Below the pieces are notes generated by a model that was not told the origin of the DNA, made no database searches, and saw only the letters and a program-made list of their open reading frames with translations. The position numbers and the translations under genes were made by a program. A stretch of 64,000 nt of DNA, taken from contig CAWUKT010000004.1 in NCBI GenBank assembly GCA_963923035.1, positions 1 to 64,000 of the forward strand, read 5' to 3'. This DNA is from CAWUKT01 sp963923035 (GTDB lineage: Bacteria; Bacteroidota; Bacteroidia; J057; JADKCL01). Positions 18,026-27,342 of the stretch are shown here, piece after piece. Position 1 is the first letter of the stretch. Every line of letters starts with the position of its first letter.

Positions 18026-19549
18026 ATGAAGATCAATAGGTTCTTTGGCCTGGTGGTTTTCCTAATGTCGATGAACTGCCTGGCCGGCCAAAATGTTCAA
18101 ATCTCTCTCAATTCAAGCTCTTTGACGACCGATGACATGTTGGTCGTCACGGTAGAGGTGACCAATTTCAGTGGTCGCATTCGCCAGCCCGCCTTCCCCA
18201 ATATAGAAGGTTTTAACCGGGTCGGCCCCTCTACGAGCCAACGCTTTGTGAATGGCCGGAGCTCCATTGGGTTTTCCTTCAATTACTCCCCTACCCAAGC
18301 TGGTACCTTCACCGTTCCCAAGATCAACTACGAACTCAACAACAAAAGGTACACTTTCGGCCCCAAAAAGGTGACCGTCAAGAAAGGTACGGGCCGCCCC
18401 AAGCAACAACGCTCCCGCGATCCCTTTGCCGATATGTTCCGGGACCCGTTTGAGGACTTTTTCCGCGATCCCTTCGGCGGGGACGACCGGCAGGAGTCCC
18501 TCGAGTTCCAGGAGACGAATGCGGACTACTTCATGAGCTTTGACCTGAACAAGAAGGAGGCTTTTCTCGGGGAACAAATCATGGGGGAAGTGCGGCTGTA
18601 CATCAATGAGCGCGATGCGCGGAAGGTGGCCGTGGATGGGATGGCGATTGTGGAAATGCAGCAACGGATCAAGAATTCGGGCTTTTGGCAGGAGGTTTAC
18701 GATTTCAAAACCATCCCCATGAGCCGCGCCACGATCAATGGCAAGCGCTATTTGGTCTATACCCTGTACCGAACCTTTCTCTTCCCCCTCAAAACCGGCA
18801 CCATCGAATTCGAGGACCTGTATCTGGACGCCAAGAAATTGTACGTGGCCTCCAATGCTTCCCTGAAGCAACGGGTGTTTGGGCAGGACACCAAGTTCCA
18901 GCCCATCCGCATCCGGGCGCCCCGCCGGGAGCTGAAGGTCAAGCCCCTCCCTCCCACCGATTTGCCCAATGCCACCAATGTCGGCGAATTTGCCCAACAG
19001 TTCGATCTCAATGCCAAGCAACTCAATACGGGTGAGGTCCTTGAACTCGAACTGAAGCTCCAGGGCAATGGGAACATGGCCATGGTCTCGGATCCGGTCA
19101 TTCAGATTCCCAAATCCTTCAAGTCTGACCCCGCCGAGACCCGTCTGGAAACCAAAGTCACGGAATTGGGGGCCTCGGGACAAAAAGAATACTACTATAC
19201 CTTTATCCCCACCCGAAACGGAAGGTATGACCTGGGACCGGTTAAGTTTTACTACTTCAACCCCGAGCGCGAAGTTTACGACAGCCTCGTGGTCAATTCA
19301 ATTCCGATCAAGGTGACGGGAGAGGATTTGGAGAACATCAAGTTGAAGCAAAGCAAGAAGGACGATTTCTATCAAACGGCCTTCAGTGAAGCCGGCACCA
19401 ACCTTGAACAAGACCGCACACCGGCCTGGTGGATGGTCGTCGCGCCGGTCCTCCTGTTGATCGGGGTGACCGTCTTCGTGACCGTCCGCAACCGGAAGCA
19501 GGAAACCAGTCCTGAAGAGCCTGTCTCCTACAATCCCTTGGACGATTAG
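18026..19549 (+). CDS. batD: BatD-family protein
   Basis: A 507-aa protein with a signal peptide (ends near CLAGQ), a long periplasmic part made of BatD-type beta domains ('LTTDDMLVVTVEVTNFSG', 'YELNNKRYTFGPKKVTVK'), an unusual Arg/Asp/Phe-rich linker with the tandem motif RDPF repeated five times near residues 131-152, and one C-terminal transmembrane helix (about 468-488). BatD belongs to the Bat (Bacteroides aerotolerance) set, associated with oxygen tolerance and envelope stress. Here batD is separated by about 4 kb from the DUF58-BatA genes. Its stop codon is 2 bases from the stop of the convergent helical-repeat gene. Confidence 0.9.
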   Translation: MKINRFFGLVVFLMSMNCLAGQNVQISLNSSSLTTDDMLVVTVEVTNFSGRIRQPAFPNIEGFNRVGPSTSQRFVNGRSSIGFSFNYSPTQAGTFTVPKINYELNNKRYTFGPKKVTVKKGTGRPKQQRSRDPFADMFRDPFEDFFRDPFGGDDRQESLEFQETNADYFMSFDLNKKEAFLGEQIMGEVRLYINERDARKVAVDGMAIVEMQQRIKNSGFWQEVYDFKTIPMSRATINGKRYLVYTLYRTFLFPLKTGTIEFEDLYLDAKKLYVASNASLKQRVFGQDTKFQPIRIRAPRRELKVKPLPPTDLPNATNVGEFAQQFDLNAKQLNTGEVLELELKLQGNGNMAMVSDPVIQIPKSFKSDPAETRLETKVTELGASGQKEYYYTFIPTRNGRYDLGPVKFYYFNPEREVYDSLVVNSIPIKVTGEDLENIKLKQSKKDDFYQTAFSEAGTNLEQDRTPAWWMVVAPVLLLIGVTVFVTVRNRKQETSPEEPVSYNPLDD

Positions 19550-19551
19550 GT

Positions 19552-21072
19552 TCAGGAATCCTTCAATTTATCGAGAATTTTCAGCCACAATTGCTCGTAG
19601 GGAATGATCTCGAGCGTGGCCAGGCTACCGCTGTTGTAGCTGAAGCGGGAGGTCTTGAGCTTCGAGAAGTACTTCTCGGCAATTCGGCTGGTGGCTTCCT
19701 TGTCAAAATCCTTCTTCTCCATGATCAGCACCATTTTCAGGAAGCAGTTCGAACGGAAATCTTCGTCCCGCTTGAGGTAGCGGGAACAGTATACCTTCAG
19801 GGCTTCGGCCCGTTTGATGATGCCGTCGTAGTCCTGCCGGTCCAGCAGGAACAAAACCTGGAGGACAATGATCGCGATGTTCAGGCCGCGCTTGTCCTTC
19901 GAATAGATCGGCACCTCGTTCAGGAACTTCCAGATGTTGAAGCGGTTGGCGGCCACGCTTTCCGGGTTGTCTTCTTCCGCGCCCATCATGTATTTGAGGA
20001 AGCCTTCGAAGATGCGCCACTTCTCGCGGCGGTTCTCGTCGAGGTGGACGAAGCGGGGGTGCTCGACGACCTTTCTGAAAATGTCGGAGGCCTTGCCGTA
20101 GTTCCCGGTGTGCATACAGAGCAGGAAGTAGTATTCGAGGAAGATGGCCCAGTTGACCGAACCCTCGTTGAAGAGGTGTAGGGAGCGGGTTGCGATGGCT
20201 TTGCCACCTTCGTAGTCACCGAGGTGCAGCAGGCCGATCATCCGCTGGAAGGCACATTCGCCGTAGCGGATGGGCATGGCCAGCGGCGGGTTGGTATCGA
20301 GGAAGTGCTCGGTCTCCTCCGCATTGTGGAGGAGCTCGTCGTAGTCCTGGAGGATCTGCAAGCAAATGGCCCGCAGGCGGAAGTAGAGCAGGTCAAAGTT
20401 GAGGAGGCGGAAGTCGAGGTCTTTGTTGGCCACCCGCAATTCTTCAATTTCCCGGAGGTAGCGTTCGGCATCCTCTTTCATCTCCGGCTTTTTCGCAAAC
20501 GACTTCACAAAAGGCAAAGTCAGCAAGCTCATGTACTCCTCGGCCCTCAATTCGGCCTGGTAGACCTGCATGCACTCTTTCAGCTGGTCGTTGTAGCGGT
20601 GGAAATCTTTCTGCCGCCCCAGAAACGCCGATTGGTAGCGCAGGGTCCGCAGACATTCCAGCGCCACATCGGAGAGGCCATACTTGATCGCCTCCGTCAG
20701 CGTGCTGCGGTACAGGGACAAACTGGTGTTTTTGGCCCCGTTGATGATGAGGATCTTGGAAGCAATCAAATTCCGATTGATGCGGTAGTACGCCTGCATG
20801 TACTTGGAATTGTTGGCTTCGAGGAAAAACAAGCTGTTGATGAGACGGGACTTGACCCGGCTCTTCAGCATCAAGTATTTCTTGTCCGAAGGCTCACAAC
20901 CAAACAATTCATTTGCCGCTTCCTTGTCAGTTTTAAACCGTCCTTCCTTGATCCCCTTGTAGAATTTGTAGTATAAATTATTGCGCTGGGTAGGGCCGCC
21001 CTCATTGAAAATTTCAATGCGCTTCAGCCGCTTCCGGTCAATAACCCTTACTATTTCTTGCAATTTCTTCAT
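19552..21072 (-). CDS. Helical-repeat (TPR-like) protein of unknown function
   Basis: A 506-aa soluble protein without signal peptide, made almost entirely of amphipathic helices in TPR-like pairs ('KKLQEIVRVIDRKRLKRIEI' at the start; 'YYFLLCMHTGNYGKASDIFRK' in the middle). No enzymatic motif is seen. In-frame Met codons exist at 21093 and 21072; the later one is chosen because a -7 element (21095-21102) would place the transcription start inside the first seven codons of the longer form, and GGAG lies 8 bases before ATG 21072. It resembles in plan, more distantly in sequence, the proteins encoded at 49167 and 54802. Probably a cytoplasmic scaffold; role unknown. Confidence 0.8.
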   Translation of the reverse strand: MKKLQEIVRVIDRKRLKRIEIFNEGGPTQRNNLYYKFYKGIKEGRFKTDKEAANELFGCEPSDKKYLMLKSRVKSRLINSLFFLEANNSKYMQAYYRINRNLIASKILIINGAKNTSLSLYRSTLTEAIKYGLSDVALECLRTLRYQSAFLGRQKDFHRYNDQLKECMQVYQAELRAEEYMSLLTLPFVKSFAKKPEMKEDAERYLREIEELRVANKDLDFRLLNFDLLYFRLRAICLQILQDYDELLHNAEETEHFLDTNPPLAMPIRYGECAFQRMIGLLHLGDYEGGKAIATRSLHLFNEGSVNWAIFLEYYFLLCMHTGNYGKASDIFRKVVEHPRFVHLDENRREKWRIFEGFLKYMMGAEEDNPESVAANRFNIWKFLNEVPIYSKDKRGLNIAIIVLQVLFLLDRQDYDGIIKRAEALKVYCSRYLKRDEDFRSNCFLKMVLIMEKKDFDKEATSRIAEKYFSKLKTSRFSYNSGSLATLEIIPYEQLWLKILDKLKDS

Positions 21073-21094
21073 ACACGGTTCTCCGCCTTTCATT

Positions 21095-21126
21095 CAAATA
21101 TAACAAGATCATGGACTATGATTCAA
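21095..21126 (-). promoter_or_regulatory. Bacteroidota-type promoter of the helical-repeat gene
   Basis: On the - strand, TTG (21124-21126), a 21-base spacer, then TATATTTG (21095-21102), matching the TTTG-N17-23-TAnnTTTG pattern of the major Bacteroidota sigma factor. The predicted start of transcription lies about 15-20 bases before ATG 21072. Confidence 0.5.
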
Positions 21127-21251
21127 GCTGTTGAGCAATAAGATACCCCCATCAGGTTACAGTGTTACCAGTGATTGTAAACTGTTTCCACGTTCCAGAG
21201 GCCCGATTTCTATCATTGCAGTGTATTCAAAATCAAAAAAAGGAAAAAATT

Positions 21252-21461
21252 ATGGACTTTATCATTGCAATCTTCGTCTACCTCGGTATCGTAACTTCTG
21301 GCGCTCAAGTAACCCCTGACATGATCGAGCAACATCCTGGCATCGTGGAAACGTACCAGCACGATCCTGGCTTCATGGAATTCTACGAAGAAGAGTACAA
21401 AGATGAGAAACAAGCTGGCACCGAAACCATCGGAGTAATGGACATCTACGATGGCAACTGA
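21252..21461 (+). CDS. Small membrane or exported protein (69 aa)
   Basis: A 69-aa protein with a hydrophobic N-terminus (DFIIAIFVYLGIV) that is either a signal peptide or a single membrane anchor, followed by a strongly acidic tail rich in Glu and Asp. The ATG at 21252 is preferred because an A/G-rich stretch (AAAAAAAGGAAAAAATT) precedes it; the frame is open further upstream but encodes nothing protein-like there. No known family. It stands alone between a divergent helical-repeat gene and a convergent outer-membrane protein gene. A net-negative short tail on a hydrophobic helix is compatible with a small regulator of a membrane complex, but that is speculation. Confidence 0.6.
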   Translation: MDFIIAIFVYLGIVTSGAQVTPDMIEQHPGIVETYQHDPGFMEFYEEEYKDEKQAGTETIGVMDIYDGN

Positions 21462-21558
21462 TACATTTTTACTTCAATCTCCACTCCAGCTCTATTCTCC
21501 ACAACAGCTCAAGGTTGATTCTGCAGACTGATTTTTCCTTTCTTTCAAACCACCTCGT

Positions 21559-23517
21559 TTATCTGAAAAAGTAGCTCACCCGCAGGGTGGGATACGGCCG
21601 GAGTTCCGTTGTTCGCTGCCTCAGGTCGCTCTCAAAGTAAGAAGCACCAATGACCTGAACGCCCTCTAATTCCGCGAAACGGCTCTTCCGGACCTGATAT
21701 TGCATCCACAGCAAAAAATCTATGGTCGATCGACGCCGATCCCGGTAGCCAATGCTGATCTGGGGTCCTGTCTGAAGGGTAACCTGCCGAAGACTGATGG
21801 TCTTTAGCAGGTTATCTTCACCGACCATCGGTGCCTTGAACTTCTTCGACTGGTTGAAGTGGCGGTAACCGCCCATCACGAAGAGCTTCGCTGATTTCCC
21901 TCCCAGATCAAATTCGTACTGGTTTTGCTGGTCAATATTGAGCAGGATGACCGTGTCCAGTGTGGTCTCAGTAAACCGCGCCCAGTCCAGATAACTCTGG
22001 TGGGTCTCTTTGCGCCGAAACTCCACCTGGGACCGAAACTTCTGCCCCGGCCGCCAAAAGCCCCGCAAGTTCGTCTCCAGGTTCCGGGTGGAACGGTCTG
22101 TCTTGTTGAAATCGGTAAAATCCTTCACGTTGTAGGTCACATACACGCCGTTGTCGCCTTCCAGGCGCAGGAAAGGCGTGACATCCCACCCAAACTTGAA
22201 ATCCAGCCGCAGCGACCGCTGCTTGTAATTGTCCTGGCTCTTTTCGGACAGGAGGAAAGCGTAGTGCCGAAAATTGCCCGACAAGCCCAACTCCGTGAAC
22301 AAACTTTTCCGCCACCGCGCCTGCCAATCCAACGATCCCAGCCAGCTCAGCTCGTCCCGGTCATCGAAATTGGCCTCGCTCGGCGAGTCGTATTGCAGGT
22401 ATTGGTTCACCAAACGGCTCCCAATGCTGTGCAGGGGACTGATGTCCCGGCGCGCCATGAAATCCCATTTGTGCCAATTCTTGAGAAAATCCTTCTGCCG
22501 CTCCTGTTCCTCGCGGGCTTCAAAGTCGGGCTGGTTCAGCCCCAAATCGTTTTCCAGCCGGTATTTGCGGGAAGAATAGATGAATTCATAGGCCGCGTAG
22601 GTCCGCCAATCTCCCTTGGCGTAGCTGAGGCGTTGGCGGGTGGCGAAATTTAGCCCGTCGAAAATCAGGTCATTCTCTTCGGGATCTTCCTGCACGATGT
22701 TCTGGAAGCGAAAGGCCCGTCGATTCAGGAGAAATTCGTTCTCCGACCGCCATTCCAGCCCTGGTGCGAAGGTATAGGAAAGGTTGAAGCGGGGCATGAT
22801 GGAATCGGACATGATGCGCTTGACCGAATTCGCCTGGTAATCGTCGAGTTCGTGGGCACCGGCCCGGGCCCCGACCTGGATTTCCACGCCCTCCTGGAAC
22901 TTTTTGCTCCAGTATTGGAAGGCCACGAAGTTGTACTGGCGGCGGGGATCGATGAATTTGTAGCGGGCAAGGAGGCCCGATTGGACGGCGAGGTTCTGGT
23001 CCTCCCAAATGTACTGGCTTTCCAGCAACAGGGCCGGGGTCAATCCCTGGTCGACTTGGATGAAGGGCTGCGAGCGCCCGAGAATGGCCGTCCGGACGTC
23101 CCAGGCGTACCCGATCAGGGGCGTCACCCGTACCGACGGGTGGGGACTCCAGCGCAAACCACCGTACAAATTGACTTTTTCGTTGCGACTGTCGAAGTAC
23201 TGGTCGGTCTCGATCCATGAGGCCAGGGCCAGCTCATCGCTCAGGCGGTAGTGCTGCCAGATCGAGGAGCGCATGTACAATTGGACGAAGCCATCGCTGC
23301 CCTGGGAGAGGTTGTAAATATTGGTATGCCCAAGGTTGATGTCCAGGGAATAGTTGCCTTTTTCGTAGAGGTAGCGGGTTTGGAGGGAGGTGGCGAAGGT
23401 AAAATCGTTCTGGCGGGAAAAATTGAAGAGCAATTGCGGACGGACTTCCTGGGCCAACAGTCCCGCGGGAAGAAAGATCAAAGCAAGCCCCAACCATGCG
23501 AAAGTACGTCGCAGCAT
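21559..23517 (-). CDS. Outer-membrane beta-barrel protein, function unknown
   Basis: A 652-aa protein with a signal peptide (ends near GLLAQ), then many alternating hydrophobic/polar strands bounded by aromatic residues and a C-terminal 'LRVSYFFR', i.e. a terminal aromatic strand suitable for recognition by the BAM complex. No plug, TonB box or enzymatic motif is visible. The size suggests a barrel of roughly 20 or more strands, of the kind seen in Bacteroidota as uncharacterised barrel proteins. It is monocistronic and divergent from the DUF58 gene (206-base gap). The substrate is unknown. Confidence 0.78.
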   Translation of the reverse strand: MLRRTFAWLGLALIFLPAGLLAQEVRPQLLFNFSRQNDFTFATSLQTRYLYEKGNYSLDINLGHTNIYNLSQGSDGFVQLYMRSSIWQHYRLSDELALASWIETDQYFDSRNEKVNLYGGLRWSPHPSVRVTPLIGYAWDVRTAILGRSQPFIQVDQGLTPALLLESQYIWEDQNLAVQSGLLARYKFIDPRRQYNFVAFQYWSKKFQEGVEIQVGARAGAHELDDYQANSVKRIMSDSIMPRFNLSYTFAPGLEWRSENEFLLNRRAFRFQNIVQEDPEENDLIFDGLNFATRQRLSYAKGDWRTYAAYEFIYSSRKYRLENDLGLNQPDFEAREEQERQKDFLKNWHKWDFMARRDISPLHSIGSRLVNQYLQYDSPSEANFDDRDELSWLGSLDWQARWRKSLFTELGLSGNFRHYAFLLSEKSQDNYKQRSLRLDFKFGWDVTPFLRLEGDNGVYVTYNVKDFTDFNKTDRSTRNLETNLRGFWRPGQKFRSQVEFRRKETHQSYLDWARFTETTLDTVILLNIDQQNQYEFDLGGKSAKLFVMGGYRHFNQSKKFKAPMVGEDNLLKTISLRQVTLQTGPQISIGYRDRRRSTIDFLLWMQYQVRKSRFAELEGVQVIGASYFESDLRQRTTELRPYPTLRVSYFFR

Positions 23518-23723
23518 ATCCTTGGTAAGATAGCGAAAAAGAAATACGACAATGGGGGCATTCGTCGTACCTCTTTAAGGAATGTCATTTTCATTGCACA
23601 ACTCCGCCCCTCTCACCCACCGACCGCCGCCCCCGACGGTCCATTCCGTTTGTTTCCCTGCCCCATTCATTTCCTAATTCCCCAAAAAATCCGATTTTTG
23701 CACGGCTTACGCGCCGCAATAGC

Positions 23724-24602
23724 ATGAAAGAACTCTTAAAAAAGGTCCGCAAACTGGAAATCAAGACCCGTCGCATGGTGGAAAACACCTTTGCGGGGGA
23801 GTACCATTCTGCGTTCAAGGGCCAGGGATTGGAGTTTGATGAAGTGCGTCTCTATCAATTTGGGGACGATATCCGCTCCATCGACTGGAATGTGACGGCA
23901 AAAACGGGCGAGGTCTATATCAAGCAGTTTCGGGAAGAACGAGAGCAGACGATGTTTGTCCTGTTTGACATCAGCGGCTCGGAAGACTTCGGCCACGCGA
24001 ACGAGAACAAACTGCTGGTGGGAACGGAAATCGCGGCGGTGCTGGCGTTCTCGGCCATGAAAAACAACGACAAGATCGGGCTCCTCACCTTTTCGGACCA
24101 GATCGAACGCTTCTTTGCCCCGAAAAAAGGCCGGAAGCATATCCTGTCCATCATCAAAGGCTTGCTGCAAAGCGATCCGCAGAGCCGCCTCACGGACATC
24201 AAGAACGCCATCGAATTTGTGCGGAAGACCATCCGACGGCACAGCATCGTCTTTGTCATCTCCGATTTCCTCGATGAAGGCTACGAACGCGCGCTCACGC
24301 AGCTCTCCCGGAACCACGAAGTGATCCTGATCCGGCTCTTCAACCCCGACGAGGTGATGAAGCGCGGCATCGGCACGATTCCGGTCCGGGACACCGAGAC
24401 CGGCCGCACCACCTGGCTCAACGCCGGCGATACCGGCTACCGCAGCAGCATCCGCAAACGCTTCCAGGAGATCGGCGAAGAACTCGAAAGCCTGAGCCTG
24501 CGGAACCGCATGGACCTGCTCGAGATCAGCACCGAGTCTGATTACATCGTTGAATTGGAGAAATTTTTTCGGAAGCGCAATGCGAGGAAAAAACGTGGCT
24601 AA
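23724..24602 (+). CDS. DUF58 domain protein (Bat locus)
   Basis: A 292-aa cytoplasmic protein of the DUF58 family, which carries a von Willebrand A-like fold and usually sits next to MoxR ATPases. 'LEFDEVRLYQFGDDIRSIDW' is the DUF58 hallmark; 'FDISGSEDF' is the vWA-type metal-binding strand (DxSxS-like). The last 23 bases overlap the next gene, so the DUF58, BatD-like and BatA genes form one transcript. MoxR, normally immediately upstream, is absent here; the upstream neighbour is a divergent barrel gene. Likely role: adaptor in a MoxR-dependent envelope-stress or aerotolerance process. Confidence 0.93.
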   Translation: MKELLKKVRKLEIKTRRMVENTFAGEYHSAFKGQGLEFDEVRLYQFGDDIRSIDWNVTAKTGEVYIKQFREEREQTMFVLFDISGSEDFGHANENKLLVGTEIAAVLAFSAMKNNDKIGLLTFSDQIERFFAPKKGRKHILSIIKGLLQSDPQSRLTDIKNAIEFVRKTIRRHSIVFVISDFLDEGYERALTQLSRNHEVILIRLFNPDEVMKRGIGTIPVRDTETGRTTWLNAGDTGYRSSIRKRFQEIGEELESLSLRNRMDLLEISTESDYIVELEKFFRKRNARKKRG

Positions 24603-25545
24603 ATCAACGGCATCCCTCCTCCTTCGTACCGGAGCGCTCCTGCTGCTCCTGTTCGCCAGCACCGTGCTGTCGGCCCAACCGAATTCCGGGCCTGTGACCG
24701 GCAACCTGCGGGCTGGCGCGGAATTCATCGAAGTGGGACGGCCCTTTCCCGTCGAACTGGAAGTCCGCCACCCGGCGGACATGGTGGTGATCCTGCCGGA
24801 TACGGGGCTGGACTTTGCGCCGTACGAGTTGGCGGGACGGCAACCCGTGCCTACCCGCACCGACGACGGCGAGTCCGTCGATTTCGTGACGTACGACCTG
24901 CGGTCCTGGTCCATCGATTCATTGCAAATAATCGCCCTGCCCTTCGGCTACGTCGTCGATGGCGATACCCAATTGACCTTTTCCACCCTCGATACCGTCA
25001 TCCTCATGCCGGCCATCACGACGCCCATCGATTCGCTGGACGTGATGACCATCGACGACCTCGCGCCGGTACGCGAGCCCTGGGATTGGCGCATCACCGC
25101 CATTCTGATCGCCGCTCCCCTCCTGTTGCTGGCCCTGCTGTTGGCCATCCTGTGGAAGCCCATCCGCCGCTACTTCCGGGAGCGCCGCCTCGAACGTCAA
25201 TACCAGAAATACTACCGCCGCTGGAATGCTCTGAATACCCAGCGCGACGATACCAAATCATTCCTCCTCGACCTGGCCCGCGTCTGGAAAGACTATGTGG
25301 ACCTCGACCTGGGCATTGGCTTGTCGTCCCTGAGTACCCGGGAACTGAGGGGACAAATCGAAGGTTTGATGCAGTTGGATGAAATCAAACGAAAAGCCTT
25401 GCTGCAACTGAATGAGACCTGCGACCGGGTGACGTACGCGGGCGGTTCGATCCAAGGAAGTGAGTTGGAAAACTTCTATGTCATGGTCGGACGGGTATTG
25501 GAAGGCGAATTCAACCGGAGAAAGGAGGCGATGAAAAATGCTTGA
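24580..25545 (+). CDS. Membrane protein of the Bat operon (BatD/DUF4381-like)
   Basis: A 321-aa protein: signal peptide (ends near STVLSAQ), a beta-rich periplasmic part (~25-160) resembling BatD domains, one transmembrane helix (about 171-191, 'ITAILIAAPLLLLALLLAIL') and a basic cytoplasmic tail with helices (~195-320). This plan is common for the proteins encoded between DUF58 and BatA; the tail recalls DUF4381. ATG 24580 gives the natural signal peptide; the alternative TTG at 24550 would prefix ten unlikely residues. It overlaps DUF58 by 23 bases and batA by 8, implying translational coupling. Exact partner roles are unknown. Confidence 0.8.
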   Translation: MRGKNVAKSTASLLLRTGALLLLLFASTVLSAQPNSGPVTGNLRAGAEFIEVGRPFPVELEVRHPADMVVILPDTGLDFAPYELAGRQPVPTRTDDGESVDFVTYDLRSWSIDSLQIIALPFGYVVDGDTQLTFSTLDTVILMPAITTPIDSLDVMTIDDLAPVREPWDWRITAILIAAPLLLLALLLAILWKPIRRYFRERRLERQYQKYYRRWNALNTQRDDTKSFLLDLARVWKDYVDLDLGIGLSSLSTRELRGQIEGLMQLDEIKRKALLQLNETCDRVTYAGGSIQGSELENFYVMVGRVLEGEFNRRKEAMKNA

Positions 25546-26587
25546 TTATATCGGAAGCGAATTTCAGGAACTGCTGCTTTGGATTGTCCGCCAACTCTAT
25601 ACCTCCGTGGACACCTTCAAGAGTCCCGGCTACCTCATCCTGTTGTTGTGCATCCCCGCCTACCTCTTCTGGTACGTCTGGTGGTATGCACCCCGCCGGC
25701 TCATTGTCCCGCTGAGTTACGATCCCCAAAAGCTCACCAAAAAGCGCGGTTCCTTCGGTATTCTCCGCGTTTTGCCCCATATCCTCTCCAATATTGCCCT
25801 GTTTTTCCTCATCATTGCCCTGGCCCGGCCCATCACCCGCAATGAATTTACCGAGCGCTATTCGGAGGGGATCGACATCATGCTCCTCCTCGATACGTCC
25901 GGGTCCATGGAGATCGATGACTTCGAACCCAACCGGCTCGAAGTGGCCAAAAAGACCGCCATCGAGTTCGTCAACGGCCGGGATGGCGACCAGATCGGCA
26001 TTGTGCTCTTCGCCGAAGATGCCTACGGCTACGCGCCGCTGACGCTGGACTACGACCTCCTGCGGGAATACCTCGAGAAAATCGACGCCGACATGATGCC
26101 CAAGGAAGGCACGGCCATGGGCTCGGCCATCGCTGTGGGCATCAACAAAATGTCCGCCCACAAAAGCCCGTCCAAGGTCATGATCCTCCTGACCGACGGG
26201 GCCAGCAACCGGGGCGAAATCGATCCGATCACCGCCGCCAACCTCGCCAAACGCGACGACATCAAGATCCACGCCATCGGCATTGGCAAGGAGGAATATA
26301 CCCGCCGCTCCATGTTCGGGACCCAGACCGTCAAGTCCGACCTGGACGAAGAGACGCTGAAGGAAATCGCCAAGATCACCGGCGGTCAGTTCTTCCGCTC
26401 CGAGGATGAGGGGCGTCTCCAGGAAATCTTCAGCCTGATTTCCCAGATGGAACGCATCGAAATCGAAGGCCAATCCATCACCGAAGAGCGGGACCATTAC
26501 CAGCCCATTCTCCTGACCGGTTCCATTTTCCTGGTCGTGGCCCTTTTGGTGGCCCTGACCTTTGTGTATAACCCTTTGGAGGGTTGA
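25538..26587 (+). CDS. batA: BatA, von Willebrand factor A domain membrane protein
   Basis: A 349-aa inner-membrane protein with two N-terminal helices (about 31-50 and 80-99), a periplasmic or cytoplasmic vWA domain and a C-terminal helix (about 325-345). The metal-ion-dependent adhesion site is intact: D119-x-S121-x-S123 (LLDTSGSME), the Thr in KEGTAMG and the Asp in LLTDGAS. BatA binds partner Bat proteins and is linked to aerotolerance and stress survival. It is the last gene of the DUF58-BatD-like-BatA transcript. BatB/BatC, often encoded next, are missing here; the next gene encodes a PLP-binding protein. Confidence 0.93.
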   Translation: MLDYIGSEFQELLLWIVRQLYTSVDTFKSPGYLILLLCIPAYLFWYVWWYAPRRLIVPLSYDPQKLTKKRGSFGILRVLPHILSNIALFFLIIALARPITRNEFTERYSEGIDIMLLLDTSGSMEIDDFEPNRLEVAKKTAIEFVNGRDGDQIGIVLFAEDAYGYAPLTLDYDLLREYLEKIDADMMPKEGTAMGSAIAVGINKMSAHKSPSKVMILLTDGASNRGEIDPITAANLAKRDDIKIHAIGIGKEEYTRRSMFGTQTVKSDLDEETLKEIAKITGGQFFRSEDEGRLQEIFSLISQMERIEIEGQSITEERDHYQPILLTGSIFLVVALLVALTFVYNPLEG

Positions 26588-26637
26588 GCAGTTGAAGGAA
26601 CAATGACCGAAGCAACTCCACGTATCCATTTTGTCCT

Positions 26638-27318
26638 ATGATTGCTGAAAACCTGGCGGAAATCCGCGCGGCCATTGCCCGCGAAGCTGAAGCGGCCGGC
26701 CGCTCCCCCGAATCCGTACACCTCATCGCCGTGTCCAAGTTCAAGCCGCTGGCCGCGATCCAGGAAGCGGTGGAAGCGGGGCAATTGGACTTTGGGGAGA
26801 ACCGGGTCCAGGAACTCGTCGACAAGCACGCGGCCCTGCCGGACGTGCGCTGGCACATGATCGGGCACTTGCAGCGGAACAAGGTCAAGTACATTGCGCC
26901 CTTCGTGCACCTGATCCACTCCGTGGACTCTCCCCGCCTCCTCGCGGAGGTGAACAAGCAGGGCGAGAAGCACGAGCGCATCCTCAATATCCTCCTCCAG
27001 CTCAATATTTCGGACGAAAACCAAAAGGGTGGCATGACCGAGGCCGTCGCCGCGGACATCCTGCAACGCATCGAAGAATACCCGTTCCTACGGGTCCAGG
27101 GCCTCATGGGTATGGCCGAATTCACCGACGACATGGCGGTGGTGCGGGAGCAGTTCCAACGGCTCGCGCAGGCCCGCGACGCCTTCGTCCAGTACGAAGG
27201 CGACCGGATCACGATGGCCCATCTCAGCATGGGCATGAGCGGGGACTATCCGGTGGCCATTGCCGAAGGTTCGACGATGGTGCGCGTGGGCAGCGCCATT
27301 TTTGGGCGTCGGGGTTGA
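26638..27318 (+). CDS. YggS/PLPBP-family pyridoxal phosphate-binding protein
   Basis: A 226-aa single-domain PLP protein of the YggS (PROSC) family, which controls PLP and amino-acid homeostasis and has no known catalytic turnover. The PLP Lys is K34 in 'LIAVSKFKP'. Other family hallmarks are 'DFGENRVQEL', 'WHMIGHLQRNKVK', 'GLMGMAEFTDD' and the C-terminal 'LSMGMSGDYPVAIAEGSTMVRVGSAIFG', given here only in part as motif LSMGMS...VRVGSAIFG. Length matches the family. It lies 50 bases after batA on the same strand and 24 bases before the UDG-family gene, so it may be read with either or both. Confidence 0.95.
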   Translation: MIAENLAEIRAAIAREAEAAGRSPESVHLIAVSKFKPLAAIQEAVEAGQLDFGENRVQELVDKHAALPDVRWHMIGHLQRNKVKYIAPFVHLIHSVDSPRLLAEVNKQGEKHERILNILLQLNISDENQKGGMTEAVAADILQRIEEYPFLRVQGLMGMAEFTDDMAVVREQFQRLAQARDAFVQYEGDRITMAHLSMGMSGDYPVAIAEGSTMVRVGSAIFGRRG

Positions 27319-27342
27319 GGAACTTCTCCTTAACTTACCGCC

